Positions 37,834-46,786 of a stretch of 64,000 bases of DNA are shown here, piece by piece. The translations under genes and the position numbers were made by a program. How positions within the stretch are numbered: the stretch's first letter is position 1; every line of letters starts with the position of its first letter. The notes below the pieces were generated by a model. The model searched no databases, was not told the DNA's origin, and saw nothing but the letters and a program-made list of their open reading frames with translations. Origin of the DNA: Bradyrhizobium barranii subsp. apii (GTDB lineage: Bacteria; Pseudomonadota; Alphaproteobacteria; Rhizobiales; Xanthobacteraceae); NCBI RefSeq assembly GCF_011516635.5, contig NZ_CP096255.1, forward strand, positions 7,624,501 to 7,688,500, given 5' to 3'.

Positions 37834-39234
37834 ATGACAGAGGGGCCTTTGGGCGCGATATCGCGATTTTTCGCCACAGCCGTGTTTGTGCTGGCGCCAC
37901 TTCCGCTCGGATCCCTCGACCTCGCGTGGATTTGCTTCTGGAATTTTCTGCTCGTCTGCAGCCTGCTGACCGCCGATCTTTCGGCCGTGAGCCGTCGCAA
38001 TGCCATGTTGCTCATTCCATTGGCAGTGGCGATCGCCGCGGTGGTTGTCATCGTGGCGTTGCAAACGTGGAGCGATCCGTCCAGTGAATCAGCAGCGGCC
38101 TGGGAACTGCCGCGGCGTTTTTTCGGCCTCGTGTTGCCTGACCGTCTCTCGGTCACCGCGCGCGGAACGTGGCTGGCGTTCGGATCGGTCTTGCTGCTGT
38201 CGCTCGCCTTCACGCGCGCCGTGATTCTTGCAAGCGATGCGGGAGCCGCACGCTCGCTGCTACGCATACTGGCATGGGCGGGATGCCTGTATGCATTGTA
38301 CGGAATTCTGGCGGAGCTGATCGCACCGGACATGGTGCTGTTCAGGCAGAAAGAAGCCTACCTGGGCTTTGCCACAGGGACCTTCGTCAATCGAAACACG
38401 GCGGCGACGTTCTGGGGCAGCTGCGCCCTGCTGTTTCTGGTGCCGCTTCTGCGCACCATGCACCGCCAGGAAGGCGGGCCGCCGGAACAACCGGATTGGC
38501 GATCGCGGCTCGAGCAAATCCTCTCCGCGCCGGTGGCGCTCGGTGCGGGATTCGCGATCTGCACGATCGCGCTTGCCATGACCGGATCGCGGGCGGGTCT
38601 GCTGCTGTCGGTTGGCACGTTCGTGCTGGCCATCATCCTTTATCTCGTGCCGCTCGAGCTCGGCAGATCGCGGAAGTGGCTGGTCCTCGGCGGCTCAGCG
38701 GCAGCAGGGCTCGTGCTCTTGCAGCTCGTAGGCGGCCTCGTGGCGGGGCGAATCGTCGAACACGGGCTGATCGATCCGCAGCGGCTTGCTGCGTACCAGG
38801 CATCATTGGGGATCATCGCTGATCATCGGCTGCTCGGTGTCGGGCTGGGCAATTTCGAAGCTGTTTTTCCCGCCATCAGACCCGCAACGCTCGGCAGTCT
38901 CGGCATCTGGGACCGCGCTCACAGCACGCCGCTGGAAATTGCCGTCGAATTAGGCATCCCCGCCTTCGCCGTCATCGCGCTGGCCTGCCTCTGGTATCTT
39001 TACCATCTGTTTACCGGAAGCTTGCGCCGAAAACGCGACCGCTACATACCCGTGATCGGCGCCAGCGTCGCTGTATTGGGAGTTGCACATAGCTGCATCG
39101 ATTTCTCGTTGCAGATACCCGGTTACGGCGTGTTTTTCGCAGCCATCGTCGGGTGCAGCCTCGCGCAATCGCTACCATCACAGATGCGAAAAGAACGTGG
39201 CAAATCCGTGCAAGTCGAGCTAAAGTCAAATTAA
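37834..39234 (+). CDS. O-antigen ligase / Wzy-type polymerase
   Basis: A 466-residue protein with about 11-12 membrane helices and a large periplasmic loop. The family signature is near residues 325-370: GIIADHRLLGVGLGNFEAVFP then RAHSTPLEIAVELGIPAF, with the conserved His of HS/TP. ALAMTGSRAGLLL is the usual membrane-entry Arg motif (R249 region). In an EPS locus with Wzx and Wzc this is most likely the repeat-unit polymerase. The next coding sequences follow on the same strand with little gap. Confidence 0.88.
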   Translation: MTEGPLGAISRFFATAVFVLAPLPLGSLDLAWICFWNFLLVCSLLTADLSAVSRRNAMLLIPLAVAIAAVVVIVALQTWSDPSSESAAAWELPRRFFGLVLPDRLSVTARGTWLAFGSVLLLSLAFTRAVILASDAGAARSLLRILAWAGCLYALYGILAELIAPDMVLFRQKEAYLGFATGTFVNRNTAATFWGSCALLFLVPLLRTMHRQEGGPPEQPDWRSRLEQILSAPVALGAGFAICTIALAMTGSRAGLLLSVGTFVLAIILYLVPLELGRSRKWLVLGGSAAAGLVLLQLVGGLVAGRIVEHGLIDPQRLAAYQASLGIIADHRLLGVGLGNFEAVFPAIRPATLGSLGIWDRAHSTPLEIAVELGIPAFAVIALACLWYLYHLFTGSLRRKRDRYIPVIGASVAVLGVAHSCIDFSLQIPGYGVFFAAIVGCSLAQSLPSQMRKERGKSVQVELKSN

Positions 39235-39273
39235 TTGAAGTTTAAAGCCAAATTGATTGAAGTGGGCAGGGCA

Positions 39274-39925
39274 ATGAGCTGGAATTCTGGTAGGCGCTTC
39301 ACCGTGATCGTCGGAGCGCTGGCAATTTTCGCCGGAATGCCGGCAGCATTCGGCGCAACGGGCGTCAGCTCGGGCTGCGTTGCCAACACGGGCGTTGTTT
39401 CAGCCGAGCGCGCCACCGACTTTCTGGCCAATCCCGGCGGGCTGCTCGACCAGTTCAAGGACGGACAAGGCGGCCTCGCCTCGGCTGTGCGCGACCTCCT
39501 GACCGCGCGTCCCGAGACAGTCGATGGCATTGTCTCGCTGGCGAAGGCCAGCAGCACCGATCAAAAGCCGCGCCATCGGCGCTGGTCTCGGCACCGCCGC
39601 TTCGGTTTGCGTCCTGTCGCAGCCCGGCGTTGCCCAGCTGATCCAGGAGGCGGTTCTCAAGACCGAGAATCCCGACCTGATCCAATCGTTCACCAGCATC
39701 ACCGGCGATATCCCGACCGAAGCGACCAACGGCGCCGATCCGACGGGCGAGACCACAGCCGGCGGCGGACCTGGTTCGACCGCGGCGGAGGCACGCGGTG
39801 GCGGAGCAAGCTCGACCGCACCCACGGTCGTGAACCAGAGCGGGCCCGGTGCGGCGTCACAGACGCAGACGCTGTTTGCGGCGACGTCGACCGCCGTTCT
39901 GACCTCGGTAAGCCCGTCGCGCTGA
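39274..39925 (+). pseudogene. Exported protein of unknown function, one-base frameshift (paralog of 41039 gene)
   Basis: ATG 39274 opens a signal peptide (RFTVIVGALAIFAGMPAAFG). The mature part includes SAERATDFLANPGGLLDQFK and continues to TDQ, after which frame changes at the A-run 39563-39566. With three A instead of four it reads DQSRAIGAGLGTAASVCVLSQ and ends at 39925 with a Ser/Thr/Gly/Ala-rich tail. The mature domain aligns over about 90 residues, without large gaps, with the product of the gene at 41039. Family unknown. It sits between the Wzy gene and the cysteine peptidase gene. Confidence 0.7.
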
Positions 39926-39952
39926 CGGCTGGAACCGTTAACCACCCCTCCC

Positions 39953-39974
39953 AGGCCGGTCCCGTGACCGGCCT
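39953..39974 (+). terminator. Terminator hairpin
   Basis: A perfect 9-base-pair stem (AGGCCGGTC with GACCGGCCT), loop CCGT, followed by the AT-rich ATTTAGCTACAATTG. It lies 28 bases after the end of the frameshifted exported protein gene and probably ends the wzy transcript. Confidence 0.6.
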
Positions 39975-40069
39975 ATTTAGCTACAATTGTAAATTTCCGC
40001 GGAACCAAAGCTCAAATCGTTTGTGAGATACCCGTAGCGTCAAAAAAGAAAACGCGAGACGGGGATGTC

Positions 40070-40705
40070 ATGAGCTGGATTATCAAATCGCTGGTCGGGA
40101 TCGCGTCGACCGGCACCGCCGCCAAGGCCGAGATGTTGAACGACAGTTCGCTCAATCAGGCGAAGAGCGCGTTCATCCGCGAGTACGACAATGCGCTCGC
40201 GCCGCTGCAATTCGTCAAGTTCTGCATGAACAACGACGGCGAATGCGCGAGCGACGCCGCCGACCGGACACTGCCTTCGGGCGACCGGGCGATGAGCATG
40301 CTGCGCGAGGTGAACAGCTCGGTCAACGCGTCGATCACACCGATGCAGAAATCGACCAATCCGACGGTGGCGCGCTGGAGCCTTTCGCCGTCCGCCGGCG
40401 ATTGCAACGACTACGCGGTCACCAAGCGTCATCAACTGATCGAGATGGGCTGGCCCAAGTCGGCACTGCGCCTCGCAGTGGTCCTGACAAATGGCGGCCA
40501 GGGCCATCTCGTGCTGGTGGCGCGACTTGCCGACGGCGACTTCGTCCTGGACAATCTTTCCGCTTCGGTGCGCCCCTGGAACGCCGCGGATTACGAGTGG
40601 ATCTCAATGCAGTCCGGCGGAAATCCGCGCTTCTGGGTCGCGATCGGCGAGCATGGCGAGCGCCTGCGCGCCACGCGTCTCGCGATGTTGCGGACCTCCG
40701 AATAG
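40070..40705 (+). CDS. Bacterial transglutaminase-like cysteine peptidase (BTLCP, peptidase C93)
   Basis: A 211-residue protein. The catalytic triad is C112 in AGDCNDYAVTKR, H146 in QGHLVLVAR and D161 in VLDNL, in the order and spacing of the transglutaminase-like family PF06035, whose best-known member is the periplasmic protease LapG. No classical signal peptide is visible, though residues 5-18 are weakly hydrophobic. GGGG lies just before the ATG. It is flanked by two paralogous exported proteins and followed by wzc, which suggests proteolysis of a partner in EPS export or anchoring rather than a LapA-type adhesin, none of which is in the window. Confidence 0.88.
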   Translation: MSWIIKSLVGIASTGTAAKAEMLNDSSLNQAKSAFIREYDNALAPLQFVKFCMNNDGECASDAADRTLPSGDRAMSMLREVNSSVNASITPMQKSTNPTVARWSLSPSAGDCNDYAVTKRHQLIEMGWPKSALRLAVVLTNGGQGHLVLVARLADGDFVLDNLSASVRPWNAADYEWISMQSGGNPRFWVAIGEHGERLRATRLAMLRTSE

Positions 40706-41038
40706 ACCGCGCGAAGTTTCGCTCTACCGCCCTCAATCGCAGGTTGCGACAGGCGCGAGGCGATGGTCTGCCAGACCGTCCCTCGCGCCTTTGCCTTGGC
40801 ATGGTGCTTGCCTAAAATTCGTGCTTATCGCATACGAGCGCGCGCAACCATTCGCCGAATCCGCGCCTTGATCGCAGCAAGAATTTCGTTCATGCGAAAC
40901 GGGGATGCAGAGCGGGCAAGGATGGCAATTTGGTCCGTACTGGTTTATATTTTGCGCCGCACAAGAATTTGACATAGTTTTGGGTCATCAAGGACCTAGG
41001 GCCTAAATCCATACGTCATCGCTAGTTTGCAACGAGAT
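40706..41038. other. 333-base intergenic region with terminator and promoter
   Basis: Holds the terminator hairpin at 40751-40790 and, to its right, an AT-rich stretch (40930-41000, TTTATATTTTGCG and TTGACATAGTTTTGGG) suitable for a promoter of the exported protein/wzc operon. No gene is visible. Confidence 0.5.
40751..40790 (+). terminator. Strong terminator hairpin after the peptidase gene
   Basis: The outer 10-base-pair stem AGGCGCGAGG/CCTCGCGCCT is perfect and the inner arm GATGGTCT/AGACCGTC pairs with one G-U, giving a stem of about 19 pairs. It lies 45 bases after the peptidase stop. Confidence 0.65.
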
Positions 41039-41635
41039 ATGAGCGCGATCCTAATCAAACTCGATAGCTTGTTGCGTGGCTCCCTGCCGGTTTTACGGAT
41101 CGCGGCAGTGATCGCCGTTGCCGTGTCTGCGACGCTGTCGGCGCCGGCACAGGCTCAATGCGTCGATCGCGCCGAACGAGCGCCGTCGTCCGCGGTCAGC
41201 GCATTCGTCTCGGACCCCTCGGTTTTGTTGCGACAGTCGAAGAACGACAGGGACAAGCTTTCGGGCCGGCTCACCGGATTGCTGGTGACCGACATAGCCG
41301 CGCTCGATCCGGTTCGGGACATGCTGCGCCAGGCGAGCCAGGCCGACCGTGTCGCAATCGGCGCCGGGCTTCACCGTGCCGAAGAGCGCTGCATCGCGAC
41401 CAAGCCCGACGTCGCGCGCCGGATCAGCGAATTCGTTGCCAAGCTGCACGACGGGTCCGTCCTCAAAGGATATCTCACGGATGAGGACGCAGCGGCTGCG
41501 CCCGTTCCGGGAAGCCCGGCTCCCGCCACGGCCAGCAATGCACCGGCGGGTCCGGGTGCAAGCGCCGGTCTGATGTCGGGTGAGTGGAAGACCGAACTCG
41601 CCGACCCGTTCAAACCCGTTCCCCTTCCCGAGTGA
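41039..41635 (+). CDS. Exported protein of unknown function, paralog of the 39274 product
   Basis: A 198-residue protein with a signal peptide (VLRIAAVIAVAVSATLSAPAQA, cleavage before QCVD). The mature domain (about residues 55-140) matches the frameshifted protein at 39274: FVSDPSVLLRQ with FLANPGGLLDQ, and VAIGAGLHRAEERC with RAIGAGLGTAASVC. A Pro/Ala-rich tail follows. Two Cys in the mature part may form a disulfide. It directly precedes wzc by about 20 bases and so is likely translated with it. I do not recognise the family; the context implies a periplasmic role in EPS assembly. Confidence 0.75.
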   Translation: MSAILIKLDSLLRGSLPVLRIAAVIAVAVSATLSAPAQAQCVDRAERAPSSAVSAFVSDPSVLLRQSKNDRDKLSGRLTGLLVTDIAALDPVRDMLRQASQADRVAIGAGLHRAEERCIATKPDVARRISEFVAKLHDGSVLKGYLTDEDAAAAPVPGSPAPATASNAPAGPGASAGLMSGEWKTELADPFKPVPLPE

Positions 41636-41655
41636 CAACCTCAAGATTCCCAGAG

Positions 41656-43866
41656 ATGTTTCAGCCACGAGATCAGTTTCCGCAACGCCCGAGATATGCC
41701 ATCGAGGTCGGTGGCACGACGCTCAGCGCCGAGCGCGCTCTGGACATCGTACGCCGCCAATGGCCGCTAATCGTCGCCATCGTGGCCGGTACGCTCGCGA
41801 TCGTTCTCGTCTACCTGATCGTGGCAACGCCGATGTACACGGCAAATGCGCGCATCCTGATGGACACGCGTCAAACCCAGGTGCTGGACAAGGACAGCGG
41901 AACCGCCAACGCGCTGATCGACCCGGGCTTCGTCGACAGCCAGGTCGAGATTCTCCAGTCTGACGACCTCCTCCTGTCGATCGTCCGTCGCCTGAAGCTC
42001 ACCGAGGATCCGGAGTTCAACGGCTCGGATCCCGGGTTGATTCCGCTGGTCATCGGCAAGGTCATCTCGATGTTTGGGGCGGACGGTCCTCCGAGCAAAG
42101 AGCGGGTCGAGCGCGGTGCGGTCGAGCTTCTCCAGAAGAACCTTAAGGTCGAGCGCGTGCTGACGACCTATGTCCTCTCGATGAACTACCGTTCGATCGA
42201 TCCGAACAAGGCTGCGCAGATCGCCAACGCGATTGCGGACGCCTACATCGTAGGCGCGCTGGAGGCGAAATATCAGTCGACCAAGCGCGCCGGCGAGTGG
42301 CTTCAGCAACGCAGCGCCGAGTTGCGTGAACAGGCGACGGCGAGCGACCGCGCCGTGCAGACGTTCAAGGCGCAAAACAACATCGTGGGCACCAGCCGGG
42401 GCCTGATGAGCGAGCAACAGCTTGCGGACGTCAACTCTCAGCTTATTGCCGCTCATGCCGCGACCGCCGAGGCCAAGGCCCGCCTCGACCGGATCGAGGC
42501 GCTGCTCGACAAGGATCTCGTGCAGCCGACCGTGACGGACGCACTCAACAACACGGTGATCACGCGCCTGCGCGCCCAATATCTCGACCTGGCGGCGCAA
42601 TATGCCGACTGGTCGAGCCGTTACGGCAAGACCCACCAGGCGGCCGTCAACCTCGCCAACCGAATGGAAGAGCTGCGCAAGGCGATCGCGGACGAGGTCC
42701 GTCGTATCGCGGACGCATATCGCAGCGAGTACGAGATCGCCAAGAGCCGCGAGACGGCGCTTGAGGAGAATCTCAAGAATCTCGTATCCCAGGCCGGCAG
42801 CACGAGTCAGGCGCAGGTCAAGCTGCGCGACCTCGAAAGCGCGGCGGATACTTATCGTAACCTCTACAACAACTTCCTAGAGAAGCTGCAGAACGCGACG
42901 CAGAACCAGAGCTTCCCGATCAGCGAAGCGCGCATCATCGGCACGGCCGTCAAACCCGACAAGAAGAGCTCGCCCAAGACGCTGCTGGCGCTGGTCGGCG
43001 GCCTGCTCGGCGGTCTCTGTTTCGGCTTCGGGGCAGCCTTCACGAAGGAACTGATGAGCGACGTGCTGCGATCTCCGAGCGACGTCGAGGATCAGCTCGG
43101 GGTGAAATGCCTCGGCGTTCTTCCCGACATCCGCGCGGCGAGGGCTTCGGCAGATCATCCGGAAGGAAACATATCCAGCTACGTCGTCGAGCACCCGTTC
43201 TCGCGGTTCGCGGAGACGCTGCGGAACATCAAGGTGTCGATCGACGTCGCGCGCCTCTCGCGCGAGGTCAAGATCATTGGAATCCTGTCGTCCTTGCCGA
43301 AAGAGGGAAAAACGACGGTTGCCGCCAATTTCGGTCATCTGACCGCGTTGACCGGACATCGCACGCTACTGATCGATGGCGACCTCCATACCCGCTCGCT
43401 GACGAGGGCGCTGGCCCCCCATTCCAAGACCGGCCTGGTCGAAGCCCTCAAGGATCCGCGCTCGTTCGGCTATCATATCCAGCGCAGCAAGGAGAGCGGG
43501 CTCGACTTCCTGCCCTCCGTCGTCGCATCGCGCATGGTGAACTCGGCGGACGTCATCGCCTCCAAGTCGATGGCTGACCTGCTTGCAGTGGTGCGCGAGG
43601 AATACGAATACATCGTCATCGATCTGGCGCCGGTGATGCCGGTCACCGACGCCAAGGCTGTCAGCCATCTCGTCGATGCGATGGTTTACGTCATCGAGTG
43701 GGGCCGTACGACCCGCAACGCGCTCCAGGAGTCGATGGCGAGTTCCGAAGGCATTCAGAAGAAGCTTCTGGGCGCCGTGCTCAATCGCGCCAATCCGAAG
43801 ATGCTCAAGAGGATCGAGGCGTATAAGGGCTCGCACTACAACAGCTACTATGTCGAGGGAGCCTAG
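41656..43866 (+). CDS. Polysaccharide copolymerase with BY-kinase domain (Wzc/ExoP-like)
   Basis: A 736-residue inner-membrane protein. The N-terminal Wzz domain has a transmembrane helix near residues 37-58 (WPLIVAIVAGTLAIVLVYLI), a long periplasmic coiled-coil (about 200-400) and a second helix near 440 (TLLALVGGLLGGLCFGFGAA). The cytoplasmic kinase has Walker A PKEGKTTVAAN (about 548), Walker A' LLIDGDLH (about 572) and Walker B YIVIDLAP (about 653). The C-terminus has a short tyrosine cluster (YKGSHYNSYYVEGA). It sets chain length and couples to the Wza-like channel. ATG 41656 is favoured; the frame is open 72 bases upstream inside the previous gene. Confidence 0.92.
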   Translation: MFQPRDQFPQRPRYAIEVGGTTLSAERALDIVRRQWPLIVAIVAGTLAIVLVYLIVATPMYTANARILMDTRQTQVLDKDSGTANALIDPGFVDSQVEILQSDDLLLSIVRRLKLTEDPEFNGSDPGLIPLVIGKVISMFGADGPPSKERVERGAVELLQKNLKVERVLTTYVLSMNYRSIDPNKAAQIANAIADAYIVGALEAKYQSTKRAGEWLQQRSAELREQATASDRAVQTFKAQNNIVGTSRGLMSEQQLADVNSQLIAAHAATAEAKARLDRIEALLDKDLVQPTVTDALNNTVITRLRAQYLDLAAQYADWSSRYGKTHQAAVNLANRMEELRKAIADEVRRIADAYRSEYEIAKSRETALEENLKNLVSQAGSTSQAQVKLRDLESAADTYRNLYNNFLEKLQNATQNQSFPISEARIIGTAVKPDKKSSPKTLLALVGGLLGGLCFGFGAAFTKELMSDVLRSPSDVEDQLGVKCLGVLPDIRAARASADHPEGNISSYVVEHPFSRFAETLRNIKVSIDVARLSREVKIIGILSSLPKEGKTTVAANFGHLTALTGHRTLLIDGDLHTRSLTRALAPHSKTGLVEALKDPRSFGYHIQRSKESGLDFLPSVVASRMVNSADVIASKSMADLLAVVREEYEYIVIDLAPVMPVTDAKAVSHLVDAMVYVIEWGRTTRNALQESMASSEGIQKKLLGAVLNRANPKMLKRIEAYKGSHYNSYYVEGA

Positions 43867-44650
43867 CGCCACCGAGCCGGCGGCACAGGCAACGGGGATC
43901 GCCTATCGCTGGCTTCTGCGCGGCTCGACCATCGCGCTTGCCGCAGCCGCGCTGGGGTGGATCGCGGCTATCGCCCCGGATGTGACCAATCCCGCGGTTC
44001 CGCAGATTGCAGGACGTGTCGCGCGCGGCGAGCGATATGAAGTCGATCGCCTGAGACGGATCGTATCGGACAATTTGCCATCCGCCCGTCGCCTGTGCAG
44101 CGCCAAGACGCTGCGCGAACTCCTGCTGCTCCAGCTCGCAATCGCCGACGAATCGACACGCGCAGGCGACCTGAAGCAGGCCGACCTCGATGCAGACGCC
44201 GTCGCGTCGACGAGCCGTGCCTTGCTGGCGTGCGCGCCGACTGAAGGACTGGGCTGGTTCGGCAGCTACTGGGCCGAAATTCGCCAGGCCGGCTTTGGGC
44301 CGCGAACGGCAGAACTGCTGGGTCTTTCCTATCGCTTCGCGCCACACGAGGCCTGGCTCCAGCTCATCCGCGCGCCACTGGCGCTTCGCGCCTTCAATGC
44401 GGCCTCGCCCGAGCTCAGGGATTACGCCACCCAGGACTTCGCGGATATCTTCCAGGCCCGCCTGTTCCCAAGCGCAGTTACGTTCTATCAGGCGGCAGGC
44501 ACTGAGGCGCGCGCCGCGCTGCTCGAACGTACCTGCACCGCGCCGGAAGCCGATCGGGAACTGTTCTCGCATTTCGTCGCGGAGAAAGGCCTGCGAATTC
44601 GCCATCGCTGTTATCCAGCCGATGGCGATGGCTTTCGCATGAGCCGCTAG
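43850..44650 (+). CDS. Single-span membrane protein of unknown function, coupled to wzc
   Basis: A 266-residue protein. One transmembrane segment lies near residues 24-44 (LLRGSTIALAAAALGWIAAIA), followed by a helical, mostly periplasmic-looking domain with several Cys. ATG 43850 overlaps the end of wzc by 17 bases, implying translational coupling. The stop TAG at 44648-44650 is split by the IS630 insertion: TA is the target duplication and G the first base of the element. Without the element the codon would still be TAG, so the protein is intact. Family not recognised. Confidence 0.72.
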   Translation: MSREPSATEPAAQATGIAYRWLLRGSTIALAAAALGWIAAIAPDVTNPAVPQIAGRVARGERYEVDRLRRIVSDNLPSARRLCSAKTLRELLLLQLAIADESTRAGDLKQADLDADAVASTSRALLACAPTEGLGWFGSYWAEIRQAGFGPRTAELLGLSYRFAPHEAWLQLIRAPLALRAFNAASPELRDYATQDFADIFQARLFPSAVTFYQAAGTEARAALLERTCTAPEADRELFSHFVAEKGLRIRHRCYPADGDGFRMSR

Positions 44651-44662
44651 AGCGTTTTCCGA

Positions 44663-45059
44663 TCACGTTGCGTCGTAACCAGCCGCGACGAGATAATTTT
44701 GACATTCCTCGGGTGAGAAGCGTTTGAGAGCGTTGGCGATTGCTTGCCAGAGATCGGGCATGGTGCGGGCTGCGGCGGCCCGCAACAGCGCTTTCAGTTT
44801 GGAGAAGGCCATTTCAATCGGGTTGAAGTCTGGACTGTAGGGCGGAAGATAGAGCAGGCTAGCTCCGACCGCCTGGATGGCCTCTCGAACGCCATGGACC
44901 TTGTGAGCGGGCAAGTTGTCCATGATAACGGTATCGCCCGGCCGCAGCGATGGGGCGAGCAATTGCTCGACGTAGGCCAGGAAAGCGTCGCCATCCATTG
45001 GACCGTCCAGAACAAGCGGCGCGATCAGACCGTCGGAGCGCAATCCAGCGGTGAATGCA
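44663..45059 (-). pseudogene. IS630 transposase, C-terminal part of the DDE domain
   Basis: The 3' part of the IS630 orfB. It carries the second Asp (VIMDNLPAHK) and the Glu (YSPDFNPIEMAFSKLK) of the DDE catalytic triad. The reading frame is cut at 45059 by the IS21 element; the 5' part resumes at 47643. At the break the frame reads across ...TFTA / FTAGLRSDG when the duplicated ATGCA is removed. Confidence 0.88.
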
Positions 45060-45069
45060 TGTTTCGCGG

Positions 45070-45149
45070 GATCGTGAGCACGGATTTCAGGGGATCGTGA
45101 GCAGAGATTTCAGACGATCGTGAGCACGGATTTCGCGGGATCGTGAGCA
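45070..45149 (+). repeat. IS21 left-end transposase-binding repeats
   Basis: Four GATCGTGAGCA boxes at 45070, 45093, 45116 and 45139, exactly 23 bases apart, as expected for multiple terminal repeats bound by an IS21 transposase. Confidence 0.85.
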
Positions 45150-45228
45150 GCTTTTCAGCAACTCAGCCCGCTTCGGCCGACAACTCAACCGGCTTAGGAA
45201 CTGCCTCGTCAGTGAACGAGGAAGGCCG

Positions 45229-46770
45229 ATGCCCACCCAGAGATTGTCGATGCGCCGGATCAAAGAGGTTCTCCGCTTAAAACATGTTCAAGGCTTGCCG
45301 GAGCGAGCCATCGCGCGCACCTTGGGCATCAGCAACGGCGCCGTGCACAGCTATCTACGCCGAGCCGGGGCTGCCGGGCTGAAGTGGCCGTTGCCGGCCG
45401 GAATGAGCGACGAGGACCTGGAGCTGCTGCTTTTCCCGGCGCCGAGGCCTGCGTCGCAGAGCCCCCAGCGGGCCGTTCCCGACTGGGGCTATGTCGACAA
45501 GGAGCTGCGCCGACGCAACGTGACCCGTCGGCTGCTGTGGGACGAGTATCGCGCCACCCATCCCGATGGCTTCGGCTACACCTGGTTCTGCACGACGTAC
45601 GAGGCCTGGAAGGGGCGAGCCCGGCCTTCGATGCGGCAGACGCATCTGGGCGGCGAGAAGGTTTTCGTGGATTTCGCCGGCGACACCATCGACGTCATCG
45701 ATCCCTCAAACGGGGAAGTGCAGTCGATGAAGCTGTTCGTCGCGGCGATGGGCGCCTCCAACTATACCTATGCCGAGGCCTGTCCAAGCGAGGGGCTCGC
45801 CGACTGGATCCGGGTCCACATCAATCTTTTCGCCTTCCTCGGCGGCGTGCCGACATTCGTAGTCTGCGACAATCTCAAGGCCGCCGTCACCAATCCCGAC
45901 CGCCACGATCCCGGCCTCAACCGAACCTATGCCGAGATGGCGAGCCATTACGGCACGGCCATTCTCGCAGCCCGGCCGCGGCGCCCAAAAGATAAGGCAA
46001 AGGTCGAAGTTGCGGTGCAAGTCGCCCAGCGATGGATTCTGGCGCGGCTGCGCAACCAACGCTTCTTTTCGTTGGCGGAGCTGAACGCAGCCATCAAAAC
46101 ACTCGTCGTCGAACTCAATGCAAGGCAGATGCGCGACTTTGGCGCCAGTCGCGCCGAACTGTTCGCCGAGCTCGACAAGCCCAAGCTTACAAAGCTGCCG
46201 GACCAGGCTTACGCTTTCGCACGCTGGAAGCGATGCCGGATCGGCCCCGACTATCATATCGAGATCGATGGACACTGGTATTCCGCGCCGTATCGGCTCA
46301 TCCGTGAGCTTGTCGACGCACGCATCGATGACAGAACGGTCGAGATCTTCCACAACGGCCGCAGGATCGCCAGCCACGCCCGCGCGCCCAACCGGCGGGG
46401 CCACACCACCATCGCCGACCATATGCCCAGCGCCCATCGGCGCTACGGTCAATGGACGCCCGCCGGAGTGATCGTCGCCGGCGAGCGGATCGGTCCGTCG
46501 ACCGCCGCCTTCTTCCAGGCCGTGATCGCGGCCCGGCCGCATCCCGAGCAAGGCTTTCGCACCTGCCTCGGCATTCTGTCACTGGTCAAAAGCTACAGCG
46601 CGGAGCGCGTCGAAGCGGCCTGCCGGCGCGGCATTCTGATCAAGGCGCGATCCGTCGCCTCGATCCGCTCCATCCTCCAGAACGGTCTGGATCGTACCTT
46701 TCTCGACGAGCCCTCCGAACACCAACCCCTGCGCCACGGCAACATCCGCGGCCGCGATTATTTTCACTGA
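45229..46770 (+). CDS. istA: IS21 transposase IstA
   Basis: A 513-residue transposase. The N-terminal helix-turn-helix includes LPERAIARTLGISNGAVHSY. The DDE catalytic core has Asp in VFVDFAGDTID, Asp in FVVCDNLKAAV and Glu in KDKAKVEVAVQ. The C-terminal beta-barrel follows (YHIEIDGHWYSAPYRL). It works with the ATPase IstB encoded 16 bases downstream. It looks complete, so the element may be active. Confidence 0.95.
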   Translation: MPTQRLSMRRIKEVLRLKHVQGLPERAIARTLGISNGAVHSYLRRAGAAGLKWPLPAGMSDEDLELLLFPAPRPASQSPQRAVPDWGYVDKELRRRNVTRRLLWDEYRATHPDGFGYTWFCTTYEAWKGRARPSMRQTHLGGEKVFVDFAGDTIDVIDPSNGEVQSMKLFVAAMGASNYTYAEACPSEGLADWIRVHINLFAFLGGVPTFVVCDNLKAAVTNPDRHDPGLNRTYAEMASHYGTAILAARPRRPKDKAKVEVAVQVAQRWILARLRNQRFFSLAELNAAIKTLVVELNARQMRDFGASRAELFAELDKPKLTKLPDQAYAFARWKRCRIGPDYHIEIDGHWYSAPYRLIRELVDARIDDRTVEIFHNGRRIASHARAPNRRGHTTIADHMPSAHRRYGQWTPAGVIVAGERIGPSTAAFFQAVIAARPHPEQGFRTCLGILSLVKSYSAERVEAACRRGILIKARSVASIRSILQNGLDRTFLDEPSEHQPLRHGNIRGRDYFH

Positions 46771-46786
46771 AGCCAAGGAGACCTGT

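Noticed and set aside
43676..43849. A longer N-terminus for the protein downstream of wzc
   Set aside because: The added 58 residues lie wholly within the wzc gene in another frame and are mostly Arg and Ser. ATG 43850 gives a normal membrane protein start.
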